Origin: Candidatus Terraquivivens yellowstonensis
GTDB lineage: Archaea; Thermoproteota; Nitrososphaeria_A; Caldarchaeales; Wolframiiraptoraceae
Assembly: GCA_023539445.1 (NCBI GenBank)
Contig: JAKCEW010000003.1
Coordinates: forward strand, 62,001 to 126,000
Direction of reading: 5' to 3'
Length of the DNA: 64,000 nt
The stretch's first letter is position 1, and each line of letters begins with the position of its first letter. Of the stretch, positions 45,204-54,199 are shown piece after piece. The position numbers and the translations under genes were made by a program. The notes beneath the pieces are model-generated. The model was not told where the DNA came from and did not search any database. It worked only from the letters and a program-made list of their open reading frames with translations.

Positions 45204-46199
45204 TTATTCGTACTGCTCCGACGTTTTATACGCGCCTATTTCGGATGGATATGTCTTGAAAATCGCTTCCGCTTCATATCCGAGTTCTTTTAAGCGGTCT
45301 AAAACGTATCCCAAGGCCTCGTCTATTACCTGAGAATGCCGCGATATGCTGTACCACAAGATCCTTGACGGGCCGGCACCGCTTATCGTCTCTGCGATGC
45401 CGTACTTTTTGAATAGGTATAACTTCTCCTCCTCCAAAAACTTCCAGTCTATACCGCTTCCGTACACTTGAGAGTCTGCTCTAGACCTCTCAACGACGGT
45501 ATCCCATGCTATATTTCTCAGGATACAATCCACGTCACCCGTGACGAAGCCTACAGATACCGCAGCAACCCTAGAAACGTTCCCAACCATATCGCTCTTG
45601 TGGACGAAGTCGGGGACAGCCTTCCTTGCATCCCTCGTGGATTTCTTCTCGACGTTCGGAACTATGACGACGGTACCTAGGTCGGATGGTGGTCTGAAAC
45701 TATAAACGCGTGGCATACCGGTGATGTAATCCCTTACCACGATGTTAAACCCTCCGCATACCGAGGCAGAAACATTGTCCATATGCCCTTCTGGCTCACC
45801 ATATGATGCATAATGAACCATATCATCTTTTGAGAGGCCCAAAGATAACAACTCGTTCGCCGCTACAACAGCACCAGCAGCCTCCGCGCCGGATAGTCCG
45901 AGGCCTTTCTTCGGAGGTATGTCAACATACACTACCATCTCAAGCCCTTCATTGATGTCGTACTTGGCCATAAGTGCCCTGAGGGCCCTGCAACCGGAGT
46001 GGGTTTCTGGATCGGCATTGACAGATCCTCCATACTTGCCCTTGAGTAAAACCCTTATCCCATCGCCGTCGCTGAGCGACAGGCTCACCCTTAGGGACGG
46101 TTCCCTGAGCGCTATGGAAAGCACGTCGAAACCCGGCCCGAGGTTGGCAGAGCTAGAAGGGACCCATACGGTTACGGCGTTCCACCTTCTCATACGCAT
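45204..46199 (-). CDS. thrB: Homoserine kinase
   Basis: 331 residues, GHMP kinase that phosphorylates homoserine for threonine synthesis. VPSSSANLGPGFDVLSIAL is the N-terminal motif; PPKKGLGLSGAEAAGAVVAA is the nucleotide loop; ISGAGPSRILWY the C-terminal motif. Start set at ATG 46199, two codons before another Met. A TATA-like CTTAGATAC about 25 bases upstream fits a leaderless start; a TTG-initiated 20-residue extension to 46259 looks unlike any family member. Confidence 0.9.
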   Translation of the reverse strand: MRMRRWNAVTVWVPSSSANLGPGFDVLSIALREPSLRVSLSLSDGDGIRVLLKGKYGGSVNADPETHSGCRALRALMAKYDINEGLEMVVYVDIPPKKGLGLSGAEAAGAVVAANELLSLGLSKDDMVHYASYGEPEGHMDNVSASVCGGFNIVVRDYITGMPRVYSFRPPSDLGTVVIVPNVEKKSTRDARKAVPDFVHKSDMVGNVSRVAAVSVGFVTGDVDCILRNIAWDTVVERSRADSQVYGSGIDWKFLEEEKLYLFKKYGIAETISGAGPSRILWYSISRHSQVIDEALGYVLDRLKELGYEAEAIFKTYPSEIGAYKTSEQYE

Positions 46200-46360
46200 G
46201 CATAACAGCTTATGGGCAGTATCTAAGCATAACCGTGAGGCCGTCTCCGAATATGACAAAAATGTGCATTCAGGAGGGGGTGTTTGAATTATTCCGGGTT
46301 AGAAAGTTGCTTTTTGAGACGTATCCTCGGTTTTACGTTGAGCATTTTTGTGCACCAATT

Positions 46361-46422
46361 ATTAAATACAATCGATTTTTGTAAAAACCCCAAGGTTGTG
46401 GGGCATGTGCCTTTGGCAGTAA
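46361..46422 (+). promoter_or_regulatory. trp operon promoter and putative Trp-rich leader with frameshift site
   Basis: TATA box ATTAAATA at 46361-46368 predicts a start near 46390. Just downstream a short reading frame, TTG at 46396 or ATG at 46405, ends with TAA at 46420-46422. It reads Met/Leu-Trp-Gly-Met-Cys-Leu-Trp-Gln and has two Trp codons in eight. The last part is CTT-TGG-C; slipping +1 there joins the trpE frame. A small stem CCCCA/TGGGG (46388-46403) overlaps the leader. See the finding on this site. Confidence 0.5.
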
Positions 46423-47782
46423 CCAAGAATATGAATGCCCGAAGTTTAAGGACGTATACACAGAATTATCACCGATTGAAGTCTTCATAAACCTGAGCGA
46501 GCATTACGAGTACGCATATCTCATAGAGTTTGCAAATTCAAAAAGCAGAGTTGCTCGGCATTGCTTAGTAGGCTTTGACCCTCTGAAGACCATCGTATTC
46601 AAGGATAGCGAGTGTATCGTTAAGTCGCCTGATGGGGTATTACGTAAAAGAACGTTTGAACCCTTGCAAAGCCTGAGAGAGTTTGCGAGTCCGATACGCC
46701 GCGACAGAATGCGGTTAGGTTTTGCTGGCGGTGCTGTTGGTTACGTGTCCTATGATTTGGTTAGATACTTAGAAAGGTTGCCTCGGAGAAGTATTGACGA
46801 TCATGGATTTCCAGATATGGAATTTGGAGTATATTACGATGGGCTGTTGTTCGATGGAAAGAACGGAAAGGTATGCTACTACTATCTTGGAAAGGATAGA
46901 CTTGACGATGTTATGCATTTACTCGTAAAAAGACCCGACCGACAATTCTTTTCGCATACAGAGCTTAGGCCCAATGTCAGAAAGGAAGAATTCATGTCCA
47001 TGGTAGAGGTTACTAAAGAATACATAGCCGCTGGCGATGTGTTCCAAGTTGTCTTATCAAAAAAATACAGTTTTAATGTTGAAGGAAACGTTGTAGCGTT
47101 TTATTCAGCACTGCGCAATCTCAATCCCTCTCCGTACATGTACATCCTAAAGATGGGGAAGAGGTACATCGTCGGCTCCAGTCCAGAGGCGCTCTTCAGG
47201 TTACATGACGGTTTTGTCGAAACGATGCCCATCGCTGGTACGAGACCGCGTGGAAATGATAGGAAGTTGAGAAAAGATTTGCTTAGTGATCCGAAAGAAC
47301 TTTCAGAACACATGATGCTCGTCGACCTTGCAAGGAACGATCTGGGCAAGATTTCAAAGTTTGGTAGCGTACGGGTCTTGGAGTTGAAGAAGGTCTACAA
47401 GTACAGTCATGTGCTCCATATGGTTTCAAGGGTCGTTGGTGAGCTTAGGGAGGGTTACGATTGTTACGATGCGCTCAGAGCCGTGTTTCCAGCAGGCACA
47501 GTAACGGGGGCACCAAAGGTGAGGGCCATGGAAATCATAGAAGAGTTAGAACCTACGAGAAGAGGACCTTATGCTGGCGCAGTCGGTTACGTATCCTTTA
47601 ACGGCGATTCCAACTTTGCAATAACAATCAGGACGATGTTCGTTAACGATGGTAGGGCCTACATTCAAGCAGGCGCAGGCATAGTTGCGGACTCGAATCC
47701 AGAAAAAGAATGGATGGAGACTGAGCATAAACTTGCCCCACTTGTGGAGGCGTTAAAAATATCCAGCGGTGAGAAGTTATGA
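46405..47782 (+). CDS. trpE: Anthranilate synthase component I (5' end needs +1 shift or correction)
   Basis: Uses chorismate and ammonia from TrpG to make anthranilate. The catalytic half is complete: GGAVGYVSYDLVR, SSPEALFRL, PIAGTRPRG, EHMMLVDLARNDLG, YSHVLHMVSRV, PAGTVTGAPKVRAMEI and GAGIVADSNP. The first canonical in-frame start is TTG 46664 (372 residues). Yet the same frame carries clear TrpE N-terminal sequence upstream (TELSPIEVFINLSEHYEYAY.., then CLVGFDPLKT) back to about 46415 with no ATG, GTG or TTG. A +1 shift at 46413-46415 from the ATG at 46405 gives a protein of about 458 residues, a normal length. TrpG overlaps its stop (ATGA). Confidence 0.85.
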
Positions 47783-48360
47783 AGGTCCTTATCATAGACA
47801 ACTACGACTCTTTCGTTTACAACTTAGTCCAGTACGTCGGCGAATTGGGTGGAAACCCCATCGTGTACAGAAACGATGAAATAACTTTAGAGCACGTTAG
47901 GATTCTGGAACCTGATAGGATAATCATATCACCAGGCCCTGGATGTCCCCAAGACCCAAAGTACATCGGTTCATGTATTGATATAATCAGAGAACTAGGT
48001 CCCAAGATACCTATACTAGGCGTTTGCTTAGGACATCAGAGCATAATCTACGCTTTCGGCGGTAAGATTGTAAAGGCAAAAAGGCTCATGCATGGAAAGA
48101 CCAGCCTTATCAAGCACGATGGTACGGGTCTTTTCAGAAACGTTAAGAATCCTTTAAGGGTCGCTCGATATCACTCTCTCTGCGGAGATAGAGAATCTCT
48201 ACCCTCATGCCTCGTAATTACGGCTGAATCGATCGAGGACCATGAAATCATGGGCGTTCGTCATGTAGAGTATCCCATAGAGGGCGTACAGTTCCATCCA
48301 GAATCCGTGATGAGCGAGGAAGGGAAAAAGATTCTGAAGAATTTCTTGGAGGGTTTTTGA
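47779..48360 (+). CDS. trpG: Anthranilate synthase component II (glutamine amidotransferase)
   Basis: 193 residues. NYDSFVYNLVQYVGELGG at the start, SPGPGCPQDP, nucleophile Cys in LGVCLGHQSI, and His-Glu of the triad in VQFHPESVMS. It supplies ammonia to TrpE. Overlaps trpE by 4 bases and ends one base before trpD. Confidence 0.96.
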   Translation: MKVLIIDNYDSFVYNLVQYVGELGGNPIVYRNDEITLEHVRILEPDRIIISPGPGCPQDPKYIGSCIDIIRELGPKIPILGVCLGHQSIIYAFGGKIVKAKRLMHGKTSLIKHDGTGLFRNVKNPLRVARYHSLCGDRESLPSCLVITAESIEDHEIMGVRHVEYPIEGVQFHPESVMSEEGKKILKNFLEGF

Positions 48361-48361
48361 T

Positions 48362-49411
48362 ATGTTTACGGAAATTCTTAGAAAGCTTGTTGAAGGTTAC
48401 GACTTACGCTATGATGAAGCCGAGGGTGCTATGAGGAGCATAATGGATGGAAATGTTACTAATGCTCAGCTCGCAAGTTTCTTGACAGCTATCAGAATGA
48501 AAGGAGAGACCGTCACGGAGCTCACAGCATTCATAAAAGTTATGAAAGAATACTGTCGCAAGGTTAGACCTAAGATAAACGAGAGACTTGTAGACGTATG
48601 CGGAACCGGCGGTGACAGGATTAAAACATTCAACATAAGCACCGTCGCGGCTTTCGTTATCGCTGGGGCGGGCGTCAAGGTAGCAAAGCATGGAAATAGA
48701 GCGGTTTCCGGGAAATGCGGCAGCGCCGATTTGCTTGAAATGTTTGGCTTAAACCTTGAGCAAGATCCTAAATCGGTCGAAAGGGCTATCGAAGAGATCG
48801 GTATAGGTTTCATGTACGCCCCGCATTTCCATCCAGCTATGAGTAACGCTCAACAAGTAAGAAAGGAGATAGGTATAAGGACCGTATTCAACCTTATCGG
48901 GCCGCTTGCGAACCCGGCTGATGTGAAAGCACAGTTATTGGGTGTATGCGATGAGAGAGTCATGGATACGCTAATACGTGTCATGATGAACCTAGGATGC
49001 GAGGAGGCCTTTGTCGTACACGGTCTTAATGGTTTGGACGAGGTTTCGATAATTGGTAAAACGAAGGTCATTTGGTTAAGGAACAAAGATGTAAGGACGC
49101 TAGAGTTGATGCCAAAGGATTTTGGCGTCGAGTCCTGCAAACAGGAAGAGCTAGAAATCAGAACACGAGAAGAGGCAGCACAGGTAGCTTTCATGGTTCT
49201 GAATGGTGAGAATGGCCCTAAAAAAGATGCGGTCTTAGTCAATGCGGCTTTAGGCATAATATTGGGGGGACGGGCTGACGACTTTCTTGAAGGCATGGAG
49301 TTGGCGAGAGAATCCTTGGACAGCGGTAGGGCATACAAAAAGCTGAAGGATTTGATAAAACTCAACGGCGATCCGTCAAAACTTGAGAGGATGGAGGAGA
49401 TTTATGGGTAA
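48362..49411 (+). CDS. trpD: Anthranilate phosphoribosyltransferase
   Basis: 349 residues. Joins anthranilate to PRPP. VCGTGGDRIKTFNISTVAAFVIAG (PRPP loop), KHGNRAVSGKCGSADLLE, GIGFMYAPHFHPAM and VFNLIGPLANP are the family motifs. ATG start at 48362 directly after trpG. The trpC start lies inside its last codons. Confidence 0.96.
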   Translation: MFTEILRKLVEGYDLRYDEAEGAMRSIMDGNVTNAQLASFLTAIRMKGETVTELTAFIKVMKEYCRKVRPKINERLVDVCGTGGDRIKTFNISTVAAFVIAGAGVKVAKHGNRAVSGKCGSADLLEMFGLNLEQDPKSVERAIEEIGIGFMYAPHFHPAMSNAQQVRKEIGIRTVFNLIGPLANPADVKAQLLGVCDERVMDTLIRVMMNLGCEEAFVVHGLNGLDEVSIIGKTKVIWLRNKDVRTLELMPKDFGVESCKQEELEIRTREEAAQVAFMVLNGENGPKKDAVLVNAALGIILGGRADDFLEGMELARESLDSGRAYKKLKDLIKLNGDPSKLERMEEIYG

Positions 49412-50198
49412 TTTCCTTAAAGTCTTGGTCGAAAAGGCCATCGAGCGTGTAAAGAATGGTTATTATGATATACTCCCATCAATAACTTTTTCAAGAGCTC
49501 CGAGTTTAAAAGGCGCGATACTCTCTTGCAAAGCCATACCCATCATAGCTGAGCTGAAACAAGCATCACCGACTATGGGATGGCGTGTGTATGGGGATGT
49601 TAAAGCCATAGTTAAGGCCATGGAGCATGGTGGAGCCGTAGGCATATCGGTTTTGACTGAGAAAGAGTTTTTTGATGGCTCGTTGGAGAAGTTAAGGGTC
49701 GTCAGAGAAACCGTCAGCATACCCATACTTATGAAGGATATAATCGTTAACGAGATACAATTGAGGGCAGCATCAAGGCTGGGAGCGAGTGCCGTCCTTC
49801 TAATCAAAAAGGTTTACGACCAAAGGATGTGTGGCGAAGATTTGGACGAGATGATAAAAATTGCTCACTCATTAGGTCTTGAGGTGCTTTTGGAGACGCA
49901 TACTGAAGAAGAATTTCTTTCGGGTATGGATACGGAGGCGGACATGCTGGGAATAAACAATCGCGATTTGGAGACGCTAAGGGTCGACGTCGGTGTTTCC
50001 GAGCGCATACTTAGTAACGTGAAGGCCAAACGTAAACCGGTCGTATGCGAGAGCGGTATAAGCAGTCCTGACCAAGTTATTCTTCTAAAAAATCTTGGAG
50101 CGGATGCGTTCTTGATTGGGACGTCCATAATGACATCAGTCGATATCGAGAGCAAGGTAAGGGAATTTGTGAGGGCCTATGACTTACGTCAAGGTTAA
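49404..50198 (+). CDS. trpC: Indole-3-glycerol phosphate synthase
   Basis: 264 residues from ATG 49404, which overlaps the trpD stop by 8 bases; a TTG at 49383 is less likely. TIM barrel: IAELKQASPTMGWR (catalytic Glu/Lys), SVLTEKEFFDGSLE, LMKDIIVNEIQLRAASRLGASAVLLI, LEVLLETHTEEE, GINNRDLETL and VCESGISS. Closes the indole ring. The next gene, trpF, starts 20 bases before its end. Confidence 0.95.
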   Translation: MGNFLKVLVEKAIERVKNGYYDILPSITFSRAPSLKGAILSCKAIPIIAELKQASPTMGWRVYGDVKAIVKAMEHGGAVGISVLTEKEFFDGSLEKLRVVRETVSIPILMKDIIVNEIQLRAASRLGASAVLLIKKVYDQRMCGEDLDEMIKIAHSLGLEVLLETHTEEEFLSGMDTEADMLGINNRDLETLRVDVGVSERILSNVKAKRKPVVCESGISSPDQVILLKNLGADAFLIGTSIMTSVDIESKVREFVRAYDLRQG

Positions 50199-50823
50199 AA
50201 TCTGTGGTATAACGCGTGAACAAGACTTGGCGGCCGCTGTGGATGCTGGTGCCGATGCTGTAGGGTTCGTTGTAGCCTCGCCATTATCACCAAGAAATTT
50301 GACATATGAAATGGCCAAGGATTTGATAAAGAGCGTGCCACTATTCGTGGATAGCGTGGTAGTGACTGTTACGTCAAACATCGATGAGCTGCTTAGAATT
50401 TGTAATGTGCTTAGACCCTCTGCGCTACAGGTACACAGCAATAATCTTCCGGATGCAGAAAAATTGCGGAGTATGTTACGTGGTATCAGGTTGATAAAAG
50501 CGGTTAACGTCCGTGAAATCTTCGATATCGAATATCTGAAGCATTCGGTCAGCGAATTCGACGCCATATTGCTCGATTCTCTCGCCGGAGGATATGGTGG
50601 CCAAGGTAAGGTTCACGACTGGGAGCTAAGTAGGAAGATCGTTGAATATCTTTATCCTAAACCTGTGATGCTAGCCGGTGGCCTAACGCCTGAAAACGTG
50701 GCGGATGCCGTACGGATTGTGAGACCTTATGCCGTTGACGTATCGTCTGGCGTAGAAACAGATCCCGGAATAAAGGACAAAAGGAAGATTTTTGAATTCG
50801 TAAAGAATGCGAGGCGGTGTTGA
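50179..50823 (+). CDS. trpF: Phosphoribosylanthranilate isomerase
   Basis: 214 residues. VKICGITREQDLAAAVDAGADAVGFV (catalytic Cys), SPRNLT, LQVHSNN, LLDSLAGGYGGQGKVHDW (catalytic Asp region) and MLAGGLTPENVADAV. ATG at 50179 inside the end of trpC. Its TGA (50821-50823) is directly followed by frame-matched trpA sequence; see trpA. Confidence 0.95.
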   Translation: MTYVKVKICGITREQDLAAAVDAGADAVGFVVASPLSPRNLTYEMAKDLIKSVPLFVDSVVVTVTSNIDELLRICNVLRPSALQVHSNNLPDAEKLRSMLRGIRLIKAVNVREIFDIEYLKHSVSEFDAILLDSLAGGYGGQGKVHDWELSRKIVEYLYPKPVMLAGGLTPENVADAVRIVRPYAVDVSSGVETDPGIKDKRKIFEFVKNARRC

Positions 50824-50877
50824 GGTACGTTAGGCACACAAGAAATTACGAAAAAGAAGAAATTTCTGGTCGCATAC

Positions 50878-51597
50878 ATGACTTTGGGTTATCCGACGCC
50901 CGACGCATTCATGGAATATTCTGACATACTCAAAAGCTCCGGTGCCGATATATTGGAGCTCGGCATACCACCAAAAATTGCCATTTACGACGGTACGAGC
51001 ATAAGGTTGTCGTACTGGAGAGTAAGGGAGCAAGGCATAGAGAAGGATACAGCATTAGAAATAGCTAGAAACGTAAGCGCAAGAAAGATCCTCTTGTCTT
51101 ACCTAAACACCGCTGGACAGTTAACGGAATTCATGTACTCTGTGGCAAAGAGCGGGGCTTTAGGTGCTCTCATACCGGATCTGGGCATGATGGGGGTTGT
51201 GGCCTTAGAGGAATATGCGAAAGCATGCGATGCTGCATCTCTTGAAAAATTCTTCTTCGCAAACTACAACTATCCAGATAACATAATTAGGAGCATGGCG
51301 AGCTACAACCCTGCGTTCGTCTATATTGGGATATCATCCATTACGGGCGAGGTAGCTTACATAGAGCCAGCCAAGTCCATCAGTAGGGCTAGGGAATTAA
51401 TCGGCAACACACCTCTGGCGGTCGGTTTCGGTATAAGGGATCCGTCCTATGCGAAAAAGTTAGCGAGTATTGTCGATGGGATAGTCGTAGGTAGCGAAAT
51501 CGTCAACATAATAGAAGAGAATGCTGCTGCAGTTGCAAAAAAGAAAGTATCAGACTTTGTAGCTTCGCTTAAGTCCGTTTTGGAAGACGTATCCTAA
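50878..51597 (+). CDS. trpA: Tryptophan synthase alpha chain (start unclear)
   Basis: 239 residues from the first canonical in-frame ATG. TrpA cleaves indole-glycerol phosphate and passes indole to TrpB. GADILELGIPPKIAIYDG keeps the catalytic Glu and Asp and closely resembles Sulfolobus TrpA (YMTLGYP, LELGIPPK). But this ATG falls within the first core strand, KFLVAYMTLGYP, and the frame continues upstream to the trpF stop without any ATG/GTG/TTG. A TTG at 50819 overlapping the trpF stop is in the frame one base off, so a one-base indel in the A-rich stretch near 50850 or a non-standard start is likely. No trpB is present here. Confidence 0.85.
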   Translation: MTLGYPTPDAFMEYSDILKSSGADILELGIPPKIAIYDGTSIRLSYWRVREQGIEKDTALEIARNVSARKILLSYLNTAGQLTEFMYSVAKSGALGALIPDLGMMGVVALEEYAKACDAASLEKFFFANYNYPDNIIRSMASYNPAFVYIGISSITGEVAYIEPAKSISRARELIGNTPLAVGFGIRDPSYAKKLASIVDGIVVGSEIVNIIEENAAAVAKKKVSDFVASLKSVLEDVS

Positions 51598-52313
51598 AGC
51601 TTGATTCTCGAAAGCGCTTTTAGGACTGCCTTTCCTGCCTTCTCGACGTAGGGCTTGAGGTACTCAGCATTTACCATGGGCGTCATCTCTGCCAAGTTAT
51701 CGCTTATGATAAGCATAGCACCTGTCTTGACACCGCGCAGCATCCCGAGGCCGAAAATCGTCGCGCACTCCATCTCGACTGATATGTAGCCTTTACTCGC
51801 CCACCTTTTGACGAACTCCGGGTCCTCGGCGTAAAATGCGTCGCTGGAGAACACAGGGCCGATATGGTACGTCAAACCCTCTTCCTTTGCGGCATTCACC
51901 AATTCGTTCATCACGTCAAAGCTGGGAACGGGGGTTATGTGAGCGTCGGGTATGTACTGCGCAAGCGTCCCTCCCAAATACGCCGCTCCAGTTGGGATGA
52001 CCACCTCGCCGATCTTCATGTGCTTTAGGAATGCCCCGGTCGTGCCAAGCCTAATGATGGCCTTAGCACCCAGCATCACAAGCTCCTCGAAAACTATCGC
52101 GGAGGATGGACCGCCAACACCGTGGCAAGAAACGGTTATTGGCGTGCCATTAAAGTAACCCGTGTAGGTCAAAAAACCGCGGTTTTCGTTAACGAGTTTC
52201 GGCCTTTCTAACATTCTAGAAAGTTGAACAACCCTTGCCGGGTCTCCCGCAACCACAACCCTCTCTGCGATGTCGCCTTTTGCGGATTTTATATGCTGTG
52301 GCTGGCCTATCAT
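51594..52313 (-). CDS. Nucleoside phosphorylase (PNP/UDP family)
   Basis: 239 residues from ATG 52313; a TTG at 52328 adds five. VVVAGDPARVVQLSRML, SCHGVGGPSSAIVFEEL, IIRLGTTGAF, SDAFYAED and SVEMECATIFGLG (ribose-binding Glu region) are the PNP/uridine phosphorylase signatures. A TATA box (TATAAATC near 52350) predicts transcription starting close to the chosen ATG. Substrate could be uridine, inosine or methylthioadenosine. Convergent overlap of 4 bases with trpA. Confidence 0.9.
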   Translation of the reverse strand: MIGQPQHIKSAKGDIAERVVVAGDPARVVQLSRMLERPKLVNENRGFLTYTGYFNGTPITVSCHGVGGPSSAIVFEELVMLGAKAIIRLGTTGAFLKHMKIGEVVIPTGAAYLGGTLAQYIPDAHITPVPSFDVMNELVNAAKEEGLTYHIGPVFSSDAFYAEDPEFVKRWASKGYISVEMECATIFGLGMLRGVKTGAMLIISDNLAEMTPMVNAEYLKPYVEKAGKAVLKALSRIKL

Positions 52314-52432
52314 GTCCCGCTTGACCAAAGGATTGGCGGAGCAGATTTATAAAAGCTTTGCAATTATGTCGCAAGTTTATGCAACATTAGGAAAACCCTT
52401 TAATAGACATGTTTTTGGAACTATATTGAGGG

Positions 52433-52717
52433 ATGGGTTCAGCTCGTATGAGCGCTACGCTCGCAGACATCGAGGAAGAGCTGAAGTTTTGCCAGATGTC
52501 CGTGGAGAGCGAGAGTAGGCTCGAGTTTGTAGTGGGGGTCCTTCAGGAGGTAAGCTCAAAGCTGGAGGATCTCATGCTCGGGCAAAAGCTCTCGGAGAGC
52601 GAGATGGAGCTAGCTAAGAGCCTCTATCAAAAGGCAAGGTTGCTTCTACATAGAGCCCAAGCCATACTTAGCATAAGGGATAAAGAGCAGGAGAAGTTCC
52701 TTCCGAAGAGGGTTTAA
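52433..52717 (+). CDS. Hypothetical coiled-coil protein
   Basis: Not recognised. 94 residues from ATG 52433 (89 from ATG 52448). Almost wholly helical by composition: TLADIEEELKFCQMSVESES.. EVSSKLEDLM.. LSESEMELAKSLYQKARLLLHRA, so two long amphipathic helices. It precedes tldD by 30 bases on the same strand and may be co-transcribed. Confidence 0.65.
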   Translation: MGSARMSATLADIEEELKFCQMSVESESRLEFVVGVLQEVSSKLEDLMLGQKLSESEMELAKSLYQKARLLLHRAQAILSIRDKEQEKFLPKRV

Positions 52718-52747
52718 AAGATAATTAAAAATTTTGGGTGTTAAGTC

Positions 52748-54196
52748 ATGGTAATGGAGGATGTTCTAAATTATGCGGTCAATTATGCGATGAAGTTGGG
52801 TGCTACCTATGCGGAGGCAAGGTATCAGTCGGATACTTTTGAGGAGTTCACTCTAAGGAACGGAGTGCCTGAGGCGCCTGCGTTCGGCACGAGTAGGGGC
52901 CTGTCCGTAAGGGTCATAGTTTCTGGCTCCATGGGTTTTGCTTCAACAAATCTGACAAGAAAGACGGATGTAAGAGATGCCGTCAATAGGGCTATAACAC
53001 TCGCGAAAGCTTCCTCGAAAGCCGTCAAAAACCCCATCAGGATGGCTGATGTAAAGACAGTAAGAGCGGAGTGCGTGATTAAGCCGAGAATAAAACCCGA
53101 GTATGTCGATCCCGACTCTAAGGTCGAGCTGCTTAAGGATGTTGATGAGAGAAGCGTTGCGATAACTTCTCGGGACGATGTAAAGCTTCCTTCAAGGGTT
53201 TTAAGCGTAGGTTACCTAATGACAGAGAAGCAAATAATCACGTCCGAGGGGTCGAGCGTTTATAGCCGCATACCAAGGGTTATGTTCTCTTACATGCTAA
53301 CAGCGGCAAAGGCCGGGAAGGGAACGGCACAAAGGTTCGAGAACATGGGAGAGTCTGGAGGTTGGGAAAGGGTTGAGAGGTGGCTCCTCGAGGATAAGGT
53401 TTCGGAAGAGGCGAGCAAGCTCGCTAATATTTTGACAGAGGCAACGGAGCCGCCTACGGACACGCTCGACGTCGTGCTGGGACCTGAGCTCGTTGGGATA
53501 ATCTGTCACGAGTCTGCCGGACATCCATTAGAAGCCGATAGGGTCTTGGGAAGGGAGGCGGCACAAGGCGGCGAGACGTACGTGAGTCGTGAGCTCATCG
53601 GTGAGCGCATAGGCTCGGAGCACGTTACGATCGTGGATGACCCAAGATTGCCGAATTCCTTCGGTTACTATCTTTACGATGATGAGTGTGTCGAAGCTAG
53701 AGAAAGAGTGCTCATCGAGAATGGAAGGATAAATGAATTGTTGCACAACAGGGAAACGGCTACCGAGTTTGGCACGGTCAGCAACGGTTCCTCGAGGGCG
53801 AGCCTTTATGGTGTCGAGCCGATAGTGCGCATGGCAAACACTTACATGAAGCCAGGAGATTATTCGCTCGAAGAACTGATAGAGGGTATAAGGTATGGTG
53901 TATACATAAGCTCGTACATGGAGTGGAACATCGATGACAGAAGATGGAATCAGAGATACGTTGGGCTGGAGGCATATCTGATAAAGAATGGCAAGCTTGA
54001 TGCCATGCTAAGGAATCCGACGATCGAGCTGACCACGAAAGGTCTTTACTCGTCAGTAGATGCCGTGGGCAAAGAGGTTAAGTTTTATGCAGGCTACTGT
54101 GGTAAAAGCGAGCCCATGCAGAGCATGCCTGTCTGGTTCGGCGGTCCGGCCATAAGGCTCAGAAACGTAAGACTCGGCAGGTCACCAGTTTCTTAA
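52748..54196 (+). CDS. tldD: TldD-type zinc metalloprotease
   Basis: 482 residues. The zinc motif HESAGHPLEADRVLGREAA (HExxxH) identifies the active TldD half of the TldD/TldE protease, which trims peptides and modified-peptide precursors. EFGTVSNGSSRASLYGVEPIVRMANT and YVGLEAYLIKNGKL belong to the C-terminal domain. The inactive partner TldE (PmbA) usually adjoins it but is not in this window. ATG at 52748; the OMPDC-OPRT gene starts 4 bases after its stop. Confidence 0.92.
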   Translation: MVMEDVLNYAVNYAMKLGATYAEARYQSDTFEEFTLRNGVPEAPAFGTSRGLSVRVIVSGSMGFASTNLTRKTDVRDAVNRAITLAKASSKAVKNPIRMADVKTVRAECVIKPRIKPEYVDPDSKVELLKDVDERSVAITSRDDVKLPSRVLSVGYLMTEKQIITSEGSSVYSRIPRVMFSYMLTAAKAGKGTAQRFENMGESGGWERVERWLLEDKVSEEASKLANILTEATEPPTDTLDVVLGPELVGIICHESAGHPLEADRVLGREAAQGGETYVSRELIGERIGSEHVTIVDDPRLPNSFGYYLYDDECVEARERVLIENGRINELLHNRETATEFGTVSNGSSRASLYGVEPIVRMANTYMKPGDYSLEELIEGIRYGVYISSYMEWNIDDRRWNQRYVGLEAYLIKNGKLDAMLRNPTIELTTKGLYSSVDAVGKEVKFYAGYCGKSEPMQSMPVWFGGPAIRLRNVRLGRSPVS

Positions 54197-54199
54197 ACT

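Noticed and set aside
46284-46490. 68-codon plus-strand frame upstream of trpE
   Set aside because: It is in neither the trpE frame nor the leader frame, crosses the trp promoter and has no family resemblance.
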